Source: Marivivens niveibacter (lineage in GTDB: Bacteria; Pseudomonadota; Alphaproteobacteria; Rhodobacterales; Rhodobacteraceae). Taken from it: a stretch of 64,000 nt of DNA. Positions 36,316-45,437 of this stretch are shown here, piece after piece. The stretch is taken from assembly GCF_002150005.2 (NCBI RefSeq), contig NZ_MSPP01000001.1, forward strand, positions 310,001-374,000, written 5' to 3'. Position 1 is the stretch's first letter; every line of letters begins with the position of its first letter. A program made the translations under genes and the position numbers. The notes beneath the pieces are model-generated. The model saw only the letters and a list, made by a program, of their open reading frames with translations. It did no database searches and was not told the DNA's origin.

Positions 36316-38334
36316 ATGACCAACCCACTGCTAGCTGACTGGAATACGCCATTTGGTTTGCCGCCCTTTGACCAGATTTCTGATGATGATTTCACGGCGG
36401 CGGTAGACGTCGCACTGGCCGATGCGCGTGCCAATTTCGCCGCGATCACCGCAAACCCTGATGTGACGTTTGAAAACACGATCGAAGCGACCGAAACCGC
36501 CACCGCAATGTTGGACCGCGTGATGGGCGCATTCTATGCGCTGGCAGGGGCCGATGCGAACGACAAACGGGAATCGCTGATGCGCGACTTTTCCCCGAAA
36601 ATGTCCGAATTCTGGTCCGAGGTCACATCGAACGAAGCCCTATTCGCGCGGGTTCAACAACTGTGGGATCAGCGCGATGACCTAGACTTAACCGACGAAC
36701 AACAGCGTCTGTTGTACCTGTCGCATCGCGGGTTCGTACGGGCGGGCGCGCAGCTGACTGGCGCGGATGCTGATCGGTTGAAAGAGGTGAAAACGCGTCT
36801 GTCCGTGCTGGGCACGCAGTTCACTCAAAACCTGCTGGCTGATGAACGGTCGTGGTTCATGCCCGTGTCTGAAACCCAAATCGCGGATATGCCCGATTAC
36901 GTCAAATCGGCCCTACGTGCGGCGGGCAAGGACAAAGACCAGGATGGCCCTGTTGTGACCCTGTCTCGTTCGGTCATCGTGCCGTTCCTGCAAACCTGTC
37001 CAGACCGCGAATTGCGCCGCAAAGCGTATGAGGCATGGACGGCCCGCGGCGCCAACGGCGGGGAAACCGACAACCGCGCAATTGCTGCCGAAATTCTGGC
37101 CTTGCGCAAGGAACGCGCGAACCTGCTGGGCTACGTCGATTTCGCCCATTACAAACTGGAAACCGAAATGGCGGGCACGCCCGATGCCGTGCGCGATCTG
37201 CTGATGAACGTGTGGGAACCAGCCAAGGCCGCTGCCACCAGCGACGCCGCCGTTTTGGAAACCATGCTGCACAACGATGGCAATCAGGGCCCGTTAGAGG
37301 CTTGGGATTGGCATTACTACTCCGCCATTCGCCGCAAAGCCGAACATGATTTGGACGAGGCAGAGGTCAAACCCTATTTCCAGCTAGACCGCATGATCGA
37401 AGCGCAGTTTGCCTGTGCCAACCGTTTGTTCGGTCTGGAATTCGCCGCCGTTGACGGCCCGAAATACCACCCCGATGTGCGCCTGTTTGAAGTAACCCGC
37501 AACGGCGAACATGTGGCGCTGTTCTTGGGTGATTATTTCGCGCGCGGATCGAAACGGTCGGGCGCGTGGTGTAGCGCGATGCGGTCTCAGCAAAAATTGG
37601 CGGGGGATATCCGCCCGATTGTGATCAACGTCTGCAACTTTGCCAAACCAGCGGACGGCGAACCCGCGCTGTTGTCCTATGACGATGCGCGCACCCTGTT
37701 CCACGAATTCGGTCACGCGTTGCACCAGATGCTGTCGAACGTAACCTACGAATCCATGTCGGGCACCAGCGTGGCACGTGATTTCGTGGAATTGCCCAGT
37801 CAGCTGTATGAACACTGGTTAGAAGTGCCAGAGGTTCTGGCCGAATTCGCCGTGAACCCAGCAGGGGACGCGATGCCGCAGGATTTGCTGGATAAAGTGT
37901 TGGGCGCTGCGACCTATGACATGGGGTTCCAAACAGTGGAATATGTCGCCTCGGCCATTGTGGATCTGGAATTCCATTTGGGCGATCCGCCCGCCGATCC
38001 GATGCAAAAACAGGCCGAAGTATTGGAAAATATCGGAATGCCATCCGCTATCCGAATGCGCCACGCGACCCCGCATTTCGCGCATGTATTTTCAGGCGAT
38101 GGATATTCCAGCGGCTACTACAGCTACATGTGGTCCGAGGTGATGGACGCAGACGCCTTTGCCGCGTTCGAAGAGGCCGGAAACCCGTTCGATCCCGACA
38201 CCGCCAAATCGCTAGAGGCGAACATTCTGTCCGTTGGCGGCACGGTGGATGCAGCCGACCTATACACGCGGTTCCGTGGCCGTTTGCCGGGGGTAGAGGC
38301 TCTGCTTAAGGGCAGGGGCCTGGTCGCGGCGTGA
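36316..38334 (+). CDS. M3-family zinc oligopeptidase (peptidyl-dipeptidase Dcp type)
   Basis: 672 aa cytoplasmic metallopeptidase, no signal peptide. The zinc motif HEFGH is at residues 463-467 (LFHEFGHALHQM), with the glutamate ligand expected downstream in the SGTSVARDFVELPSQL segment. It degrades short peptides. An AGGAG ribosome binding site precedes the ATG. The stop overlaps the next gene as TGATG. Confidence 0.93.
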   Translation: MTNPLLADWNTPFGLPPFDQISDDDFTAAVDVALADARANFAAITANPDVTFENTIEATETATAMLDRVMGAFYALAGADANDKRESLMRDFSPKMSEFWSEVTSNEALFARVQQLWDQRDDLDLTDEQQRLLYLSHRGFVRAGAQLTGADADRLKEVKTRLSVLGTQFTQNLLADERSWFMPVSETQIADMPDYVKSALRAAGKDKDQDGPVVTLSRSVIVPFLQTCPDRELRRKAYEAWTARGANGGETDNRAIAAEILALRKERANLLGYVDFAHYKLETEMAGTPDAVRDLLMNVWEPAKAAATSDAAVLETMLHNDGNQGPLEAWDWHYYSAIRRKAEHDLDEAEVKPYFQLDRMIEAQFACANRLFGLEFAAVDGPKYHPDVRLFEVTRNGEHVALFLGDYFARGSKRSGAWCSAMRSQQKLAGDIRPIVINVCNFAKPADGEPALLSYDDARTLFHEFGHALHQMLSNVTYESMSGTSVARDFVELPSQLYEHWLEVPEVLAEFAVNPAGDAMPQDLLDKVLGAATYDMGFQTVEYVASAIVDLEFHLGDPPADPMQKQAEVLENIGMPSAIRMRHATPHFAHVFSGDGYSSGYYSYMWSEVMDADAFAAFEEAGNPFDPDTAKSLEANILSVGGTVDAADLYTRFRGRLPGVEALLKGRGLVAA

Positions 38335-39416
38335 TGCGCCGTTGGATCATCGCCCTCTTCGTCGTTCTTGGCGTTGCGGCTTGTTCGCAGCGCCCTGATT
38401 TCGATGTCTTAAACCCGATTGATCCAGGCGATGCCGAAACTGAAATCGTGCGCGTCTACGTTGCCACGACCCGTGCCCGCGACGTGGATACGGGCCAATG
38501 GAACGGTAATCCGGACTATGTCGTGCGGCACATGTATTATGATGTTTCAGTGCCAGAAAACCGCGCGGACGGAGAGATTAATTTCCCATCCGATTTTCCC
38601 GATTTAACAAATGAATACGCCGTTGTCGGGCAGGGCGATCTGGATGCGGATACGTTTTACCGCGCTGTGAAAACCGCAAAGGCGCAAAGCGATACCCAAG
38701 AGGTTGGCGTTTTCGTTCACGGCTATAATGCACGGTTTCAAGAGGCGGTTTACAGGTTGGCCCAGTTGTCCGCCGATGCCGGCGAAGGCGGCGTTCCGAT
38801 CCTGTTCACTTGGCCATCTGCGGGCAATCCGCTTGAATATATCGGCGATAGGCAGGCAGCGTTATTTTCCCGCGATGCCTTGGCCGATTTGATGGATGAA
38901 TTGACCGATCAAACGGGGCAAACCATGGTCTTTGCGCATTCCATGGGTAGTTTTCTAACGATGGAGGCGCTGCGCACGTTGCGATTGGAAAACGACGCGG
39001 CGACGTTGGATCGTTTGAACATTATTATGGCCGCGCCTGATATTGATCCCTTTGTCTTTGCACAGCAGATGCAGACCGTTGGTCGGATGCGTGAACCGTT
39101 GGTTTTGTTGGTCTCGCCCGAAGATCGGGCATTGGGCCTATCGGCGCAAATCAGCGGTGGGCGTGATCGTTTAGGGCGGTTGGCTGTGGATGATCCGACG
39201 ATTGCCTCTGCACCGTGGTTTGATCAGGTTGTGGTCATCGACATCACTGCAGTGAATTCTGATCCAATGGGGCACAGCCGTTTTATTAACGTTGCCAGCC
39301 TGTATTCAGATTTGCAGGGCAACGATACAGGTAGGCCGGATTTGTCGACCGGCACGGCCTTTGTGTTCAATCAATTCGGTGGCGGTGCGCTGCGGCAGGT
39401 CGTGTTTGGTCAGTGA
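38334..39416 (+). CDS. Alpha/beta hydrolase lipoprotein (DUF900 family)
   Basis: 360 aa. The N-terminus MRRWIIALFVVLGVAAC is a lipoprotein signal with lipobox Cys17. VFVHGYNARFQEAVYRLAQL and the nucleophile elbow AHSMGS are the DUF900 hydrolase marks, with NIIMAAPDIDPFVF and the final His region (MGHSRFIN). The substrate is unknown. It is coupled to the M3 peptidase gene by overlap and convergent with the CDF gene. Confidence 0.85.
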   Translation: MRRWIIALFVVLGVAACSQRPDFDVLNPIDPGDAETEIVRVYVATTRARDVDTGQWNGNPDYVVRHMYYDVSVPENRADGEINFPSDFPDLTNEYAVVGQGDLDADTFYRAVKTAKAQSDTQEVGVFVHGYNARFQEAVYRLAQLSADAGEGGVPILFTWPSAGNPLEYIGDRQAALFSRDALADLMDELTDQTGQTMVFAHSMGSFLTMEALRTLRLENDAATLDRLNIIMAAPDIDPFVFAQQMQTVGRMREPLVLLVSPEDRALGLSAQISGGRDRLGRLAVDDPTIASAPWFDQVVVIDITAVNSDPMGHSRFINVASLYSDLQGNDTGRPDLSTGTAFVFNQFGGGALRQVVFGQ

Positions 39417-40315
39417 TGGCGTGTGTCGTCTGGATGGGGCTGCACGCCGATGGGGTCTTTGTGGATCAGCACATCAGCGTTGGGATGTGCCTCGACTATT
39501 TTGCGGCGCAAGGCCGCGCCGATGGCGTGGGCGTCTTCTAGCGACTGTTTACCGTCCAATTCGATATGCAGGTTCACGAAGACGCGGCTCCCTGCTTTGC
39601 GGGTTTTTAGATCATGAAACCCGTGTACACCTGCGAAATTGCCGGCGATGCCTGCAATAGAGGCAACCGTGTCATCATCAGCGGCGCGATCCATCAGGGC
39701 ATCCCATGCACCTTTGCCGATTTTAACGGCGCCGCCGATCATAATCAGCGCGGCCAAAACAGCGACGACATTATCAATGTAGCCGATCCCGAACTGGCGA
39801 TTGGCCCACAGCGCGATGATCGCCCCAATGGCTGGGATCAAATCGCCAATGTAGTGCAGGCTATCGGCGGCAACGACGCGGTTGCCCGTCCGTTTTGACA
39901 CGAATGCCTGATAACTGACCAAGGCGACCGTCAAAACGATCGATAGAACCATCACAGACATGCCTGCCATTTCATTTTCAATCGCACCGCTGCTGCCTGA
40001 CATGAACCGCACACCTGCGGCTGCCAAGATCGCAAAGGCAGACACGATGATGAATGCCGATTGCCCCAATGCGGCTAGATCTTCGGCGCTAGAATGTCCA
40101 AAGGCATGATCGTAGTCGGCAGGTTTTGCCGCATAGGCAATGGCAGCCAAACCGCCCATCGACATCAGCAGGTCTAAGGCGCTGTCGGCCAAAGTCGCTG
40201 CAATCGACAGCGACCCTGTCTGGCTAAGCGCCCATAGTTTTGCCAGCACCAAACTGACTGCGACACAGACGGAAAAGACCCCTGCAGACAGGTTTAATCG
40301 GTTCGGATTGGACAT
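39410..40315 (-). CDS. Cation diffusion facilitator (FieF-like)
   Basis: 301 aa with six helices. DSALDLLMSMGG and DYDHAFGHSSAEDLAALGQS carry the metal-binding Asp/His set of the CDF zinc/iron exporters. The cytoplasmic C-terminal domain (about 210-290) contains HDLKTRKAGSRVFVNLHIELD. Metal specificity (Zn, Fe) is not certain. The 3' end overlaps the DUF900 gene by 7 bases. Confidence 0.9.
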   Translation of the reverse strand: MSNPNRLNLSAGVFSVCVAVSLVLAKLWALSQTGSLSIAATLADSALDLLMSMGGLAAIAYAAKPADYDHAFGHSSAEDLAALGQSAFIIVSAFAILAAAGVRFMSGSSGAIENEMAGMSVMVLSIVLTVALVSYQAFVSKRTGNRVVAADSLHYIGDLIPAIGAIIALWANRQFGIGYIDNVVAVLAALIMIGGAVKIGKGAWDALMDRAADDDTVASIAGIAGNFAGVHGFHDLKTRKAGSRVFVNLHIELDGKQSLEDAHAIGAALRRKIVEAHPNADVLIHKDPIGVQPHPDDTRHH

Positions 40316-40351
40316 GGGCCGCGTCCTTTTTTCAGGGGGTATGTTTCAGAC

Positions 40352-40873
40352 TTAGTCTAAAACTTCGTCTTCTCCAACGCCCCAAAGCGCGGTTTTTGGT
40401 GCCCATCCACGATAACCGCCTGTTCGAATTTTGCACCAATCCAATGTGCATTCGTCGATGCGGGCGACCACGCCGGATTCCAGCAATGCGTTCTGCGGGC
40501 TGGTTTCATCAGGGCGCGCGAATAGGGGCTGCATGTCCGTGTCTATGATGACGGTGCGTACGCCAGACAGCATGATGTAGTGAACCCAGCCGCCCATACC
40601 GTCACGGTCCACAACGCGGCGCCAGTTTTCATATTCGGCTGTGACGCGCAGCGGCATATCGCGGCGGGTGAACACCCAATCAATGCGGTGCGTGGTCGAT
40701 GGACCGCGACGGACGTTGGCTTCGTTCGCTTTGAGCGACACAAATCGCGGCATCGGCAGGCCTGTGATGGGGCCAGTTTCCGTCCCGATTTCTAGATTTT
40801 CGGATTGGCCAACCGCAGGTAGTGCAAGAATAATCGCCAAAGCGGTCATAAAACCGCGCAAAACACTGAACAT
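40352..40873 (-). CDS. Periplasmic SH3-domain protein (COG3807 type)
   Basis: 173 aa with an N-terminal signal peptide (MTALAIILALPAVGQS). EANVRRGPSTTHRIDWVFTRRDMPLRV and WRRVVDRDGMGGWVH form one bacterial SH3 domain, and CTLDWCKIRTGGYRGWAPKTALWG a second. Such proteins are secreted and probably bind the cell wall. It is divergently placed from the 2-hydroxyacid dehydrogenase gene. Confidence 0.85.
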   Translation of the reverse strand: MFSVLRGFMTALAIILALPAVGQSENLEIGTETGPITGLPMPRFVSLKANEANVRRGPSTTHRIDWVFTRRDMPLRVTAEYENWRRVVDRDGMGGWVHYIMLSGVRTVIIDTDMQPLFARPDETSPQNALLESGVVARIDECTLDWCKIRTGGYRGWAPKTALWGVGEDEVLD

Positions 40874-40990
40874 TCTGTCACCTGTATGATTGTTGCTGCG
40901 CTGCGGCAGGTTGCTGCTCTTGTATCGCGCCGATCATACGGGCAATCTGCCATTAACCGCAGCAATTGAAAAGCAGCAGAAAGGGCGAAG

Positions 40991-41977
40991 ATGCCGGGTA
41001 AACAATTGAGTGTTGTTGTCACGCGACGGTTGCCCGAAGCTGTCGAGGCCCGCATGTCCGAATTATTCGATGTGCGTTTGCGTAACGACGACACTTGGCT
41101 GTCGCGGTCAGAGTTACTGGCGCGGGTCAGAGGTGTGGACATTCTGGTGCCGACCCTTACTGACACAATCGATGCCGAGGTTTTGGATGCGGCAGGGCCA
41201 TCGTTAAAACTGATCGCCAACTATGGCGCAGGCGTTGATCACATCGACGTCGAAGGCGCGCGCAGCCGCGGCATCATGGTAACCAACACGCCCGACGTGA
41301 TGACCGAAGATACCGCCGATATGGCGTTGGCGCTGATCCTATCGGTCGTGCGCCGCATCCCCGAAGGCATGGCGCAAATGCAAAAGGGCGATTGGAACGG
41401 CTGGTCCCCGACCGCGATGATGGGCGGGCGCATCGGTGGGCGCAAATTGGGTATCTTAGGTATGGGGCGTATTGGTCAGGCGCTGGCGCGGCGGGCGTCC
41501 GCTTTGGGCATGTCGATCTATTATCACAACCGCCGCCGACTGCGCACGGAAACCGAACAGGCGTTGGGCGCGACCTACTGGGAAAGCCTGGATCAAATGG
41601 TGGCCAATATGGACGTTATTTCGATTAACTGCCCCCACACCCCCGGGACGTTTCATCTGATGAACGCGCGCCGTTTGAAACTGATGAAACCGTCGGCTGT
41701 GATCGTGAATACCTCGCGCGGCGAAGTCATTGATGAAAACGCGCTGACCCGCATGTTACGCGCGGGCGAAATCGCGGGTGCCGGTCTGGATGTGTTCGAA
41801 CATGGCACCGAAGTGAACCCGCGTCTGCGCGAACTGCAAAATGTTGTGCTGCTACCCCATATGGGATCGGCCACCGTCGAAGGGCGGATTGAAATGGGCG
41901 AACGAGTGATCCTAAACGCCTATACGTTTGCCGACGGTCACAGGCCGCCCGATATGGTTCTGCCCGAAATGATCTAA
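40991..41977 (+). CDS. D-2-hydroxyacid dehydrogenase (glyoxylate/hydroxypyruvate reductase-like)
   Basis: 328 aa NAD(P)-dependent enzyme. LGILGMGRIGQALARRASALGM is the nucleotide-binding Rossmann motif. VNTSRGEVIDENAL holds the substrate Arg, and LLPHMGSATVEGR the catalytic His. Rhodobacterales homologues are called D-glycerate dehydrogenase or GrhA; the exact substrate is inferred. A GGAGGAG site for the following gene stands right after it. Confidence 0.9.
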   Translation: MPGKQLSVVVTRRLPEAVEARMSELFDVRLRNDDTWLSRSELLARVRGVDILVPTLTDTIDAEVLDAAGPSLKLIANYGAGVDHIDVEGARSRGIMVTNTPDVMTEDTADMALALILSVVRRIPEGMAQMQKGDWNGWSPTAMMGGRIGGRKLGILGMGRIGQALARRASALGMSIYYHNRRRLRTETEQALGATYWESLDQMVANMDVISINCPHTPGTFHLMNARRLKLMKPSAVIVNTSRGEVIDENALTRMLRAGEIAGAGLDVFEHGTEVNPRLRELQNVVLLPHMGSATVEGRIEMGERVILNAYTFADGHRPPDMVLPEMI

Positions 41978-41999
41978 CCTGAACAAAGTTGGAGGAGCG

Positions 42000-42461
42000 A
42001 TGTTCACAGGAGAGGTAAAAACAGCCATAGACCGCGCGGTTCTATGTTGGCTGGCGACGGTTGACAATCAAGGTCAGCCAAATGTGAGCCCCAAGGAAAT
42101 TTTCTGCGCCCCATCCGAAACAGAGCTCATGATCGCCGAAATTGCGAGCCCTGTTTCCCATCGGAACATCGGCCAGAACAGCAAGGTTTGCGTCAGTTTC
42201 GTCGATGTGTTTCGTCAAAAAGGGTACAAGGTGTATGGGGATGCGCGGCTGATTGCGGCGGATACGCCGGAATATGATGATCGCGCAGCGCCACTGATCG
42301 CGATGGCGGGGCCCAATTTCAAAGTGCGGTCGATCATTTTAGTCGATGCCATCCGCGTTTCGCCGATTGTCGCGCCGAGTTATACAAAATTCCCTGACAC
42401 GTCCGAGGCGCAGAAAATTAAGGAAGCGTTTAAAACCTACGGTGTGCGGGCCGTTGATTAG
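42000..42461 (+). CDS. Pyridoxamine 5'-phosphate oxidase-family flavoprotein
   Basis: 153 aa split-barrel FMN-binding protein. ATVDNQGQPNVSPKEIFC and IASPVSHRNIGQNSKVCVSFVDVFRQKGYKVYGDARLI match the general family, not true PdxH. Function unknown. A strong ribosome binding site (GGAGGAG) precedes the ATG and it lies 22 bases after the dehydrogenase gene, so the two are probably co-transcribed. It is convergent with ybaN, with a 4-base overlap. Confidence 0.82.
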   Translation: MFTGEVKTAIDRAVLCWLATVDNQGQPNVSPKEIFCAPSETELMIAEIASPVSHRNIGQNSKVCVSFVDVFRQKGYKVYGDARLIAADTPEYDDRAAPLIAMAGPNFKVRSIILVDAIRVSPIVAPSYTKFPDTSEAQKIKEAFKTYGVRAVD

Positions 42462-42856
42462 GCCGACCCATTGGGGCGGGTCAAAATATAGGTTGCTGCC
42501 CCGATCAAACAGACCGCTTGGGCCGTTAGTGCCGTGGCGGGCAAGCGCAAATATAGGCTAAGCCCGAACGCAGCCGCCATCATTGATAATCCCATGGCTT
42601 TGTAGCGTGGGGCGATCGCACCGTTCTTGCGCCAATCCAAAATCATCGGGCCAAAGGTGCGGTGATTGATAAGCCATAGTTCCACCGTGCGGCTGCCTTT
42701 GCCAAATAAAAAAGCGGCTAAAATGATAAAGGGTGTCGTTGGGACAATTGGCAAGACCACGCCGATCAGCCCCGCGATCAACGCAAGCGACCCCAGCGCC
42801 ATCCAGATCAGGCGCATCATAGGGTTTCGGGATAGGGGGCGGGGATCAACTGTCAT
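42458..42856 (-). CDS. YbaN/DUF454 inner membrane protein
   Basis: 132 aa with about three hydrophobic helices. LALIAGLIGVVLPIVPTTPFIILAAFLFGKGS and the following HRTFGPMILDWRKNGAI are the DUF454 signature. Function not established. The start codon sits 7 bases after a candidate -10 (TATACT), suggesting a leaderless mRNA, and overlaps a CTGTC-N6-GACAG repeat. Confidence 0.88.
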   Translation of the reverse strand: MTVDPRPLSRNPMMRLIWMALGSLALIAGLIGVVLPIVPTTPFIILAAFLFGKGSRTVELWLINHRTFGPMILDWRKNGAIAPRYKAMGLSMMAAAFGLSLYLRLPATALTAQAVCLIGAATYILTRPNGSA

Positions 42857-42869
42857 ACTAGACAGTATA
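42850..42869 (-). promoter_or_regulatory. Inverted repeat and -10 box at the ybaN start
   Basis: CTGTC and GACAG arms enclose six bases and overlap the ybaN ATG; the adjacent TATACT on the minus strand may be the -10 element of a leaderless promoter. Confidence 0.3.
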
Positions 42870-42872
42870 GAA

Positions 42873-42898
42873 CGGCCCCCGCATTTTTGCAGGGGCCG
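42873..42898 (-). terminator. Stable hairpin after the 184-aa lipoprotein gene
   Basis: An 11-bp stem with one mismatch (CGGCCCC-CGCA / TGCAGGGGCCG) around TTTT. The T tract on the minus strand is weak (TTCTAT), so termination efficiency is uncertain. It lies about 22 bases after the lipoprotein stop. Confidence 0.5.
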
Positions 42899-42919
42899 AA
42901 GTGTGCGATTTCGCAGGTA

Positions 42920-43474
42920 TTAGTTCTGCAATTGACGCAGAAGGCGTTCGCCGGGCAAATCAGCGCCCAACACCTGCACGCGGGCGTCGCGCGCAAAGCC
43001 GTTGATCAAGGCGCGATAATACCCTTCGCCTGAATTGATGGCGCTACTGACCAAAGCGCCCGTTGTGGTTTGCGACGGATCGCCGACGGCAACCTGAATG
43101 GCGTATGTACCCAACAATGCGTCGCCATCGACAACACGGACGGAACCCGACAGGGTCGACTGGTCGCGCCCGAATGCTGTGGTTGTCGATCCCGCTACAT
43201 TCAAACGCGCCACGTCTACAATCATCTGAACACCGCTAGGGTCCATTCGGTCCACGAATTCAGTTTCCAGAACGGTGCGTAGATCACCAGATAGGGCGCT
43301 GCTGTAATTCGCGGCGCGGTTGCTATCAAAAGCAGTGCCTTGAGTGTTCACGGTCACGCTGCTGAATTGCAGGGTTTGGCGCAATTCGCGTGCGATCGGG
43401 TTGCTGCTGGCTAGGGGCGTACAGGCGGAAATCGCAATGGCGGAGGCGAGGGCAAAGAATGCTCTGCGGTTCAT
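42920..43474 (-). CDS. Hypothetical lipoprotein
   Basis: 184 aa. The N-terminus MNRRAFFALASAIAISAC ends in a lipobox, Cys18. The mature part is mainly beta-type with Ser/Thr-rich segments and resembles no family I can name with confidence. It may be an outer membrane or periplasmic lipoprotein. It stands alone between two hairpins. Confidence 0.75.
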   Translation of the reverse strand: MNRRAFFALASAIAISACTPLASSNPIARELRQTLQFSSVTVNTQGTAFDSNRAANYSSALSGDLRTVLETEFVDRMDPSGVQMIVDVARLNVAGSTTTAFGRDQSTLSGSVRVVDGDALLGTYAIQVAVGDPSQTTTGALVSSAINSGEGYYRALINGFARDARVQVLGADLPGERLLRQLQN

Positions 43475-43529
43475 TTATAAATACCTTTCTTATCTACCCG
43501 AGAGGGTAGTGCAGCATCCACAAATGACA

Positions 43530-43560
43530 AAAAGGCCCCACATACAATGGGGCCCTTTTC
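43530..43560 (-). terminator. Terminator after panB
   Basis: AAAAGGCCCC and GGGGCCCTTTT flank a 9-base loop; T runs lie on both sides, so it could act in both directions. It is about 27 bases after the panB stop. Confidence 0.75.
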
Positions 43561-43585
43561 ACGAACTATTACGATGCGTGTCAGA

Positions 43586-44398
43586 CTAGCGGTAAACCTG
43601 ATCTTCGGTCGGGAAGGCGCGGGATTTCACGTCCTCGGCGTAGCGTTTTACGCTGTCTTCGATCATCGGGCCTAACTGTCCGTAAACTTTGACGAATTTC
43701 GGGGTCCACGGGTTCAGGCCCAGCATGTCCTCTAGCACCAGAATTTGGCCGTCACAGTCAGCCGATGCGCCGATGCCAATGGTCGGGATGTCGATCTGTT
43801 TAGTGATCTTGGCGGCCAATGGTTCGACCATGCCCTCTAGAACGACGGCAAAGGCGCCAGCCTCGGCCACGGCTTTGGCGTCTTCTTCGTGTAGGGGCCA
43901 GCTGTCTTCTTCGCGGCCTTGAGTTTTGAACCCGCCCATGACGTGCGACGATTGCGGCGTCAGGCCGATGTGCGCCATCACAGGAATGCCGCGTTCGACC
44001 AAAAAGCGGATGGTTTCCGCCATGCGTTTGCCGCCCTCAAGTTTCACCGCGCCGCAGCCAGTTTCTTTCATGATTTTGGCAGCGTTACGGAAGGCGACGT
44101 TTGGGCTTTCCTCGTAGGTGCCGAATGGCATGTCGACGACGATCAGAGCCTTTTGCGTGCCGCGAACGACCGCTTTGCCGTGCATGATCATCAGGTCCAG
44201 CGGGACGCCAACGGTGGATTCCATGCCGTGCATGACCATGCCCAGACTGTCGCCCACCAGAATGAAATCCGCGAATTTATCGACGATGGCCGCTGTGTGC
44301 GCGTGATAGCTGGTCAGGGACACGATCGGATCGCCGCCTTTGCGGCGGGCGATTTGCGGCACCGTATTGCGGCGGATGGTTTCGGTCTGAGCGCTCAT
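43586..44398 (-). CDS. panB: 3-methyl-2-oxobutanoate hydroxymethyltransferase
   Basis: 270 aa. PanB makes ketopantoate from 2-oxoisovalerate and methylene-tetrahydrofolate in pantothenate (CoA) synthesis. [38 protein letters not shown] and [13 protein letters not shown] are the family motifs. The start overlaps the panC stop (ATGA), so panC-panB are co-translated. Confidence 0.96.
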   Translation of the reverse strand: MSAQTETIRRNTVPQIARRKGGDPIVSLTSYHAHTAAIVDKFADFILVGDSLGMVMHGMESTVGVPLDLMIMHGKAVVRGTQKALIVVDMPFGTYEESPNVAFRNAAKIMKETGCGAVKLEGGKRMAETIRFLVERGIPVMAHIGLTPQSSHVMGGFKTQGREEDSWPLHEEDAKAVAEAGAFAVVLEGMVEPLAAKITKQIDIPTIGIGASADCDGQILVLEDMLGLNPWTPKFVKVYGQLGPMIEDSVKRYAEDVKSRAFPTEDQVYR

Positions 44399-45252
44399 AG
44401 GGTGATCTCCCTTTGGTCAATAAGCATGATGGGATCATCTTCGGGTCCAAAAATGGCCGAGATCATAATCCCGATGGTCCCGTTCGGTTTGCCGTCGATA
44501 GGGGCAAGCGTCAGGGCCTGAACGATGTCCACGACCAGATCGCGGGCTCGTGGTTCGCGGGCGACGGTATCACGGATTGCGGTTTCAATCCCAGCGACAT
44601 CATGCCCCGCCAGCGCAGCCGCATCAGCCGCAGCCAGCGATTGCGATAATACGACAGCCGCAGCGCGGTCCTGCGGTGTCAGGCGCATATTGCGCGACGA
44701 CATGGCCAGCCCGTCGTCTTCGCGGACTGTTGGAACGCCGTGGACGGATAGGGGCATGTCTAGATCAATCGCCATGCGGCGGATAACCTGTAGCTGCTGG
44801 TAATCCTTTTCGCCGAAATAGGCGTTGTCGGGTTGCACGATATTGAACAGTTTGGTCACAACCGTGCATACGCCGCGGTAGTGCCCAGGACGCACCTGAC
44901 CGTGCAGCATATTCGCCAGTTTCGTGGTTTCCACGATGGTTTCGGCGCCAGCAGGGTACATCACATCAACCGACGGCAGAAATAGGATATCAACGCCAGC
45001 GGAGGTCAGTAGGGCCTGATCGGCCTCTTCGGTGCGGGGGTAGTTATCTAGATCAGCCGATGCCCCAAATTGGGTCGGGTTGACGAAAATCGACACCACG
45101 ACCGCGTCGTTCGCCGATTTAGCGGCGGCCACCAGCGACATATGCCCCGCATGCAGCGCGCCCATCGTTGGGACAAACCCCACGGTTTCGCCCGCACTGC
45201 GTTTCAAACGCACCGCCTGTCGCAAGTCACTGATCGTGCGGCAAATCTGCAT
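44395..45252 (-). CDS. panC: Pantothenate synthetase
   Basis: 285 aa. PanC joins pantoate and beta-alanine with [16 protein letters not shown] carries the HxGH-type nucleotide motif and [15 protein letters not shown] the KMSKS-like loop region. The ATG at 45252 gives the standard start [11 protein letters not shown]; the longer upstream frame runs into the divergent promoter region and is rejected. Confidence 0.95.
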   Translation of the reverse strand: MQICRTISDLRQAVRLKRSAGETVGFVPTMGALHAGHMSLVAAAKSANDAVVVSIFVNPTQFGASADLDNYPRTEEADQALLTSAGVDILFLPSVDVMYPAGAETIVETTKLANMLHGQVRPGHYRGVCTVVTKLFNIVQPDNAYFGEKDYQQLQVIRRMAIDLDMPLSVHGVPTVREDDGLAMSSRNMRLTPQDRAAAVVLSQSLAAADAAALAGHDVAGIETAIRDTVAREPRARDLVVDIVQALTLAPIDGKPNGTIGIMISAIFGPEDDPIMLIDQREITL

Positions 45253-45396
45253 TGTTCCCCCCAGTGTTTGGTGCAGGTTTATCCGCCCCGCCGCGATGCG
45301 GCAAGTTGGACGATCGGGGAATATCGCTAACGGTACGTCATAACCTGTCGGTTTTGTGCGTTTGTGTGTCGTCTGGTTCAATTGCGCCGCGCCGAT

Positions 45397-45416
45397 TTGG
45401 GGCATTGTGGCCCCAA
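45397..45416 (+). promoter_or_regulatory. Leader hairpin before the FAD/GcvT gene
   Basis: TTGGGG and CCCCAA arms enclose an 8-base loop about 22-40 bases upstream of the ATG. It might affect translation or transcription; it has no T run, and it does not match a glycine riboswitch by eye. Confidence 0.25.
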
Positions 45417-45437
45417 GTCCAATCGGGAGTCGCTTTT

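Noticed and set aside
45253-45437. Glycine riboswitch ahead of the FAD/GcvT gene
   Set aside because: Only a simple 6-bp hairpin is visible, without the tandem aptamer architecture.
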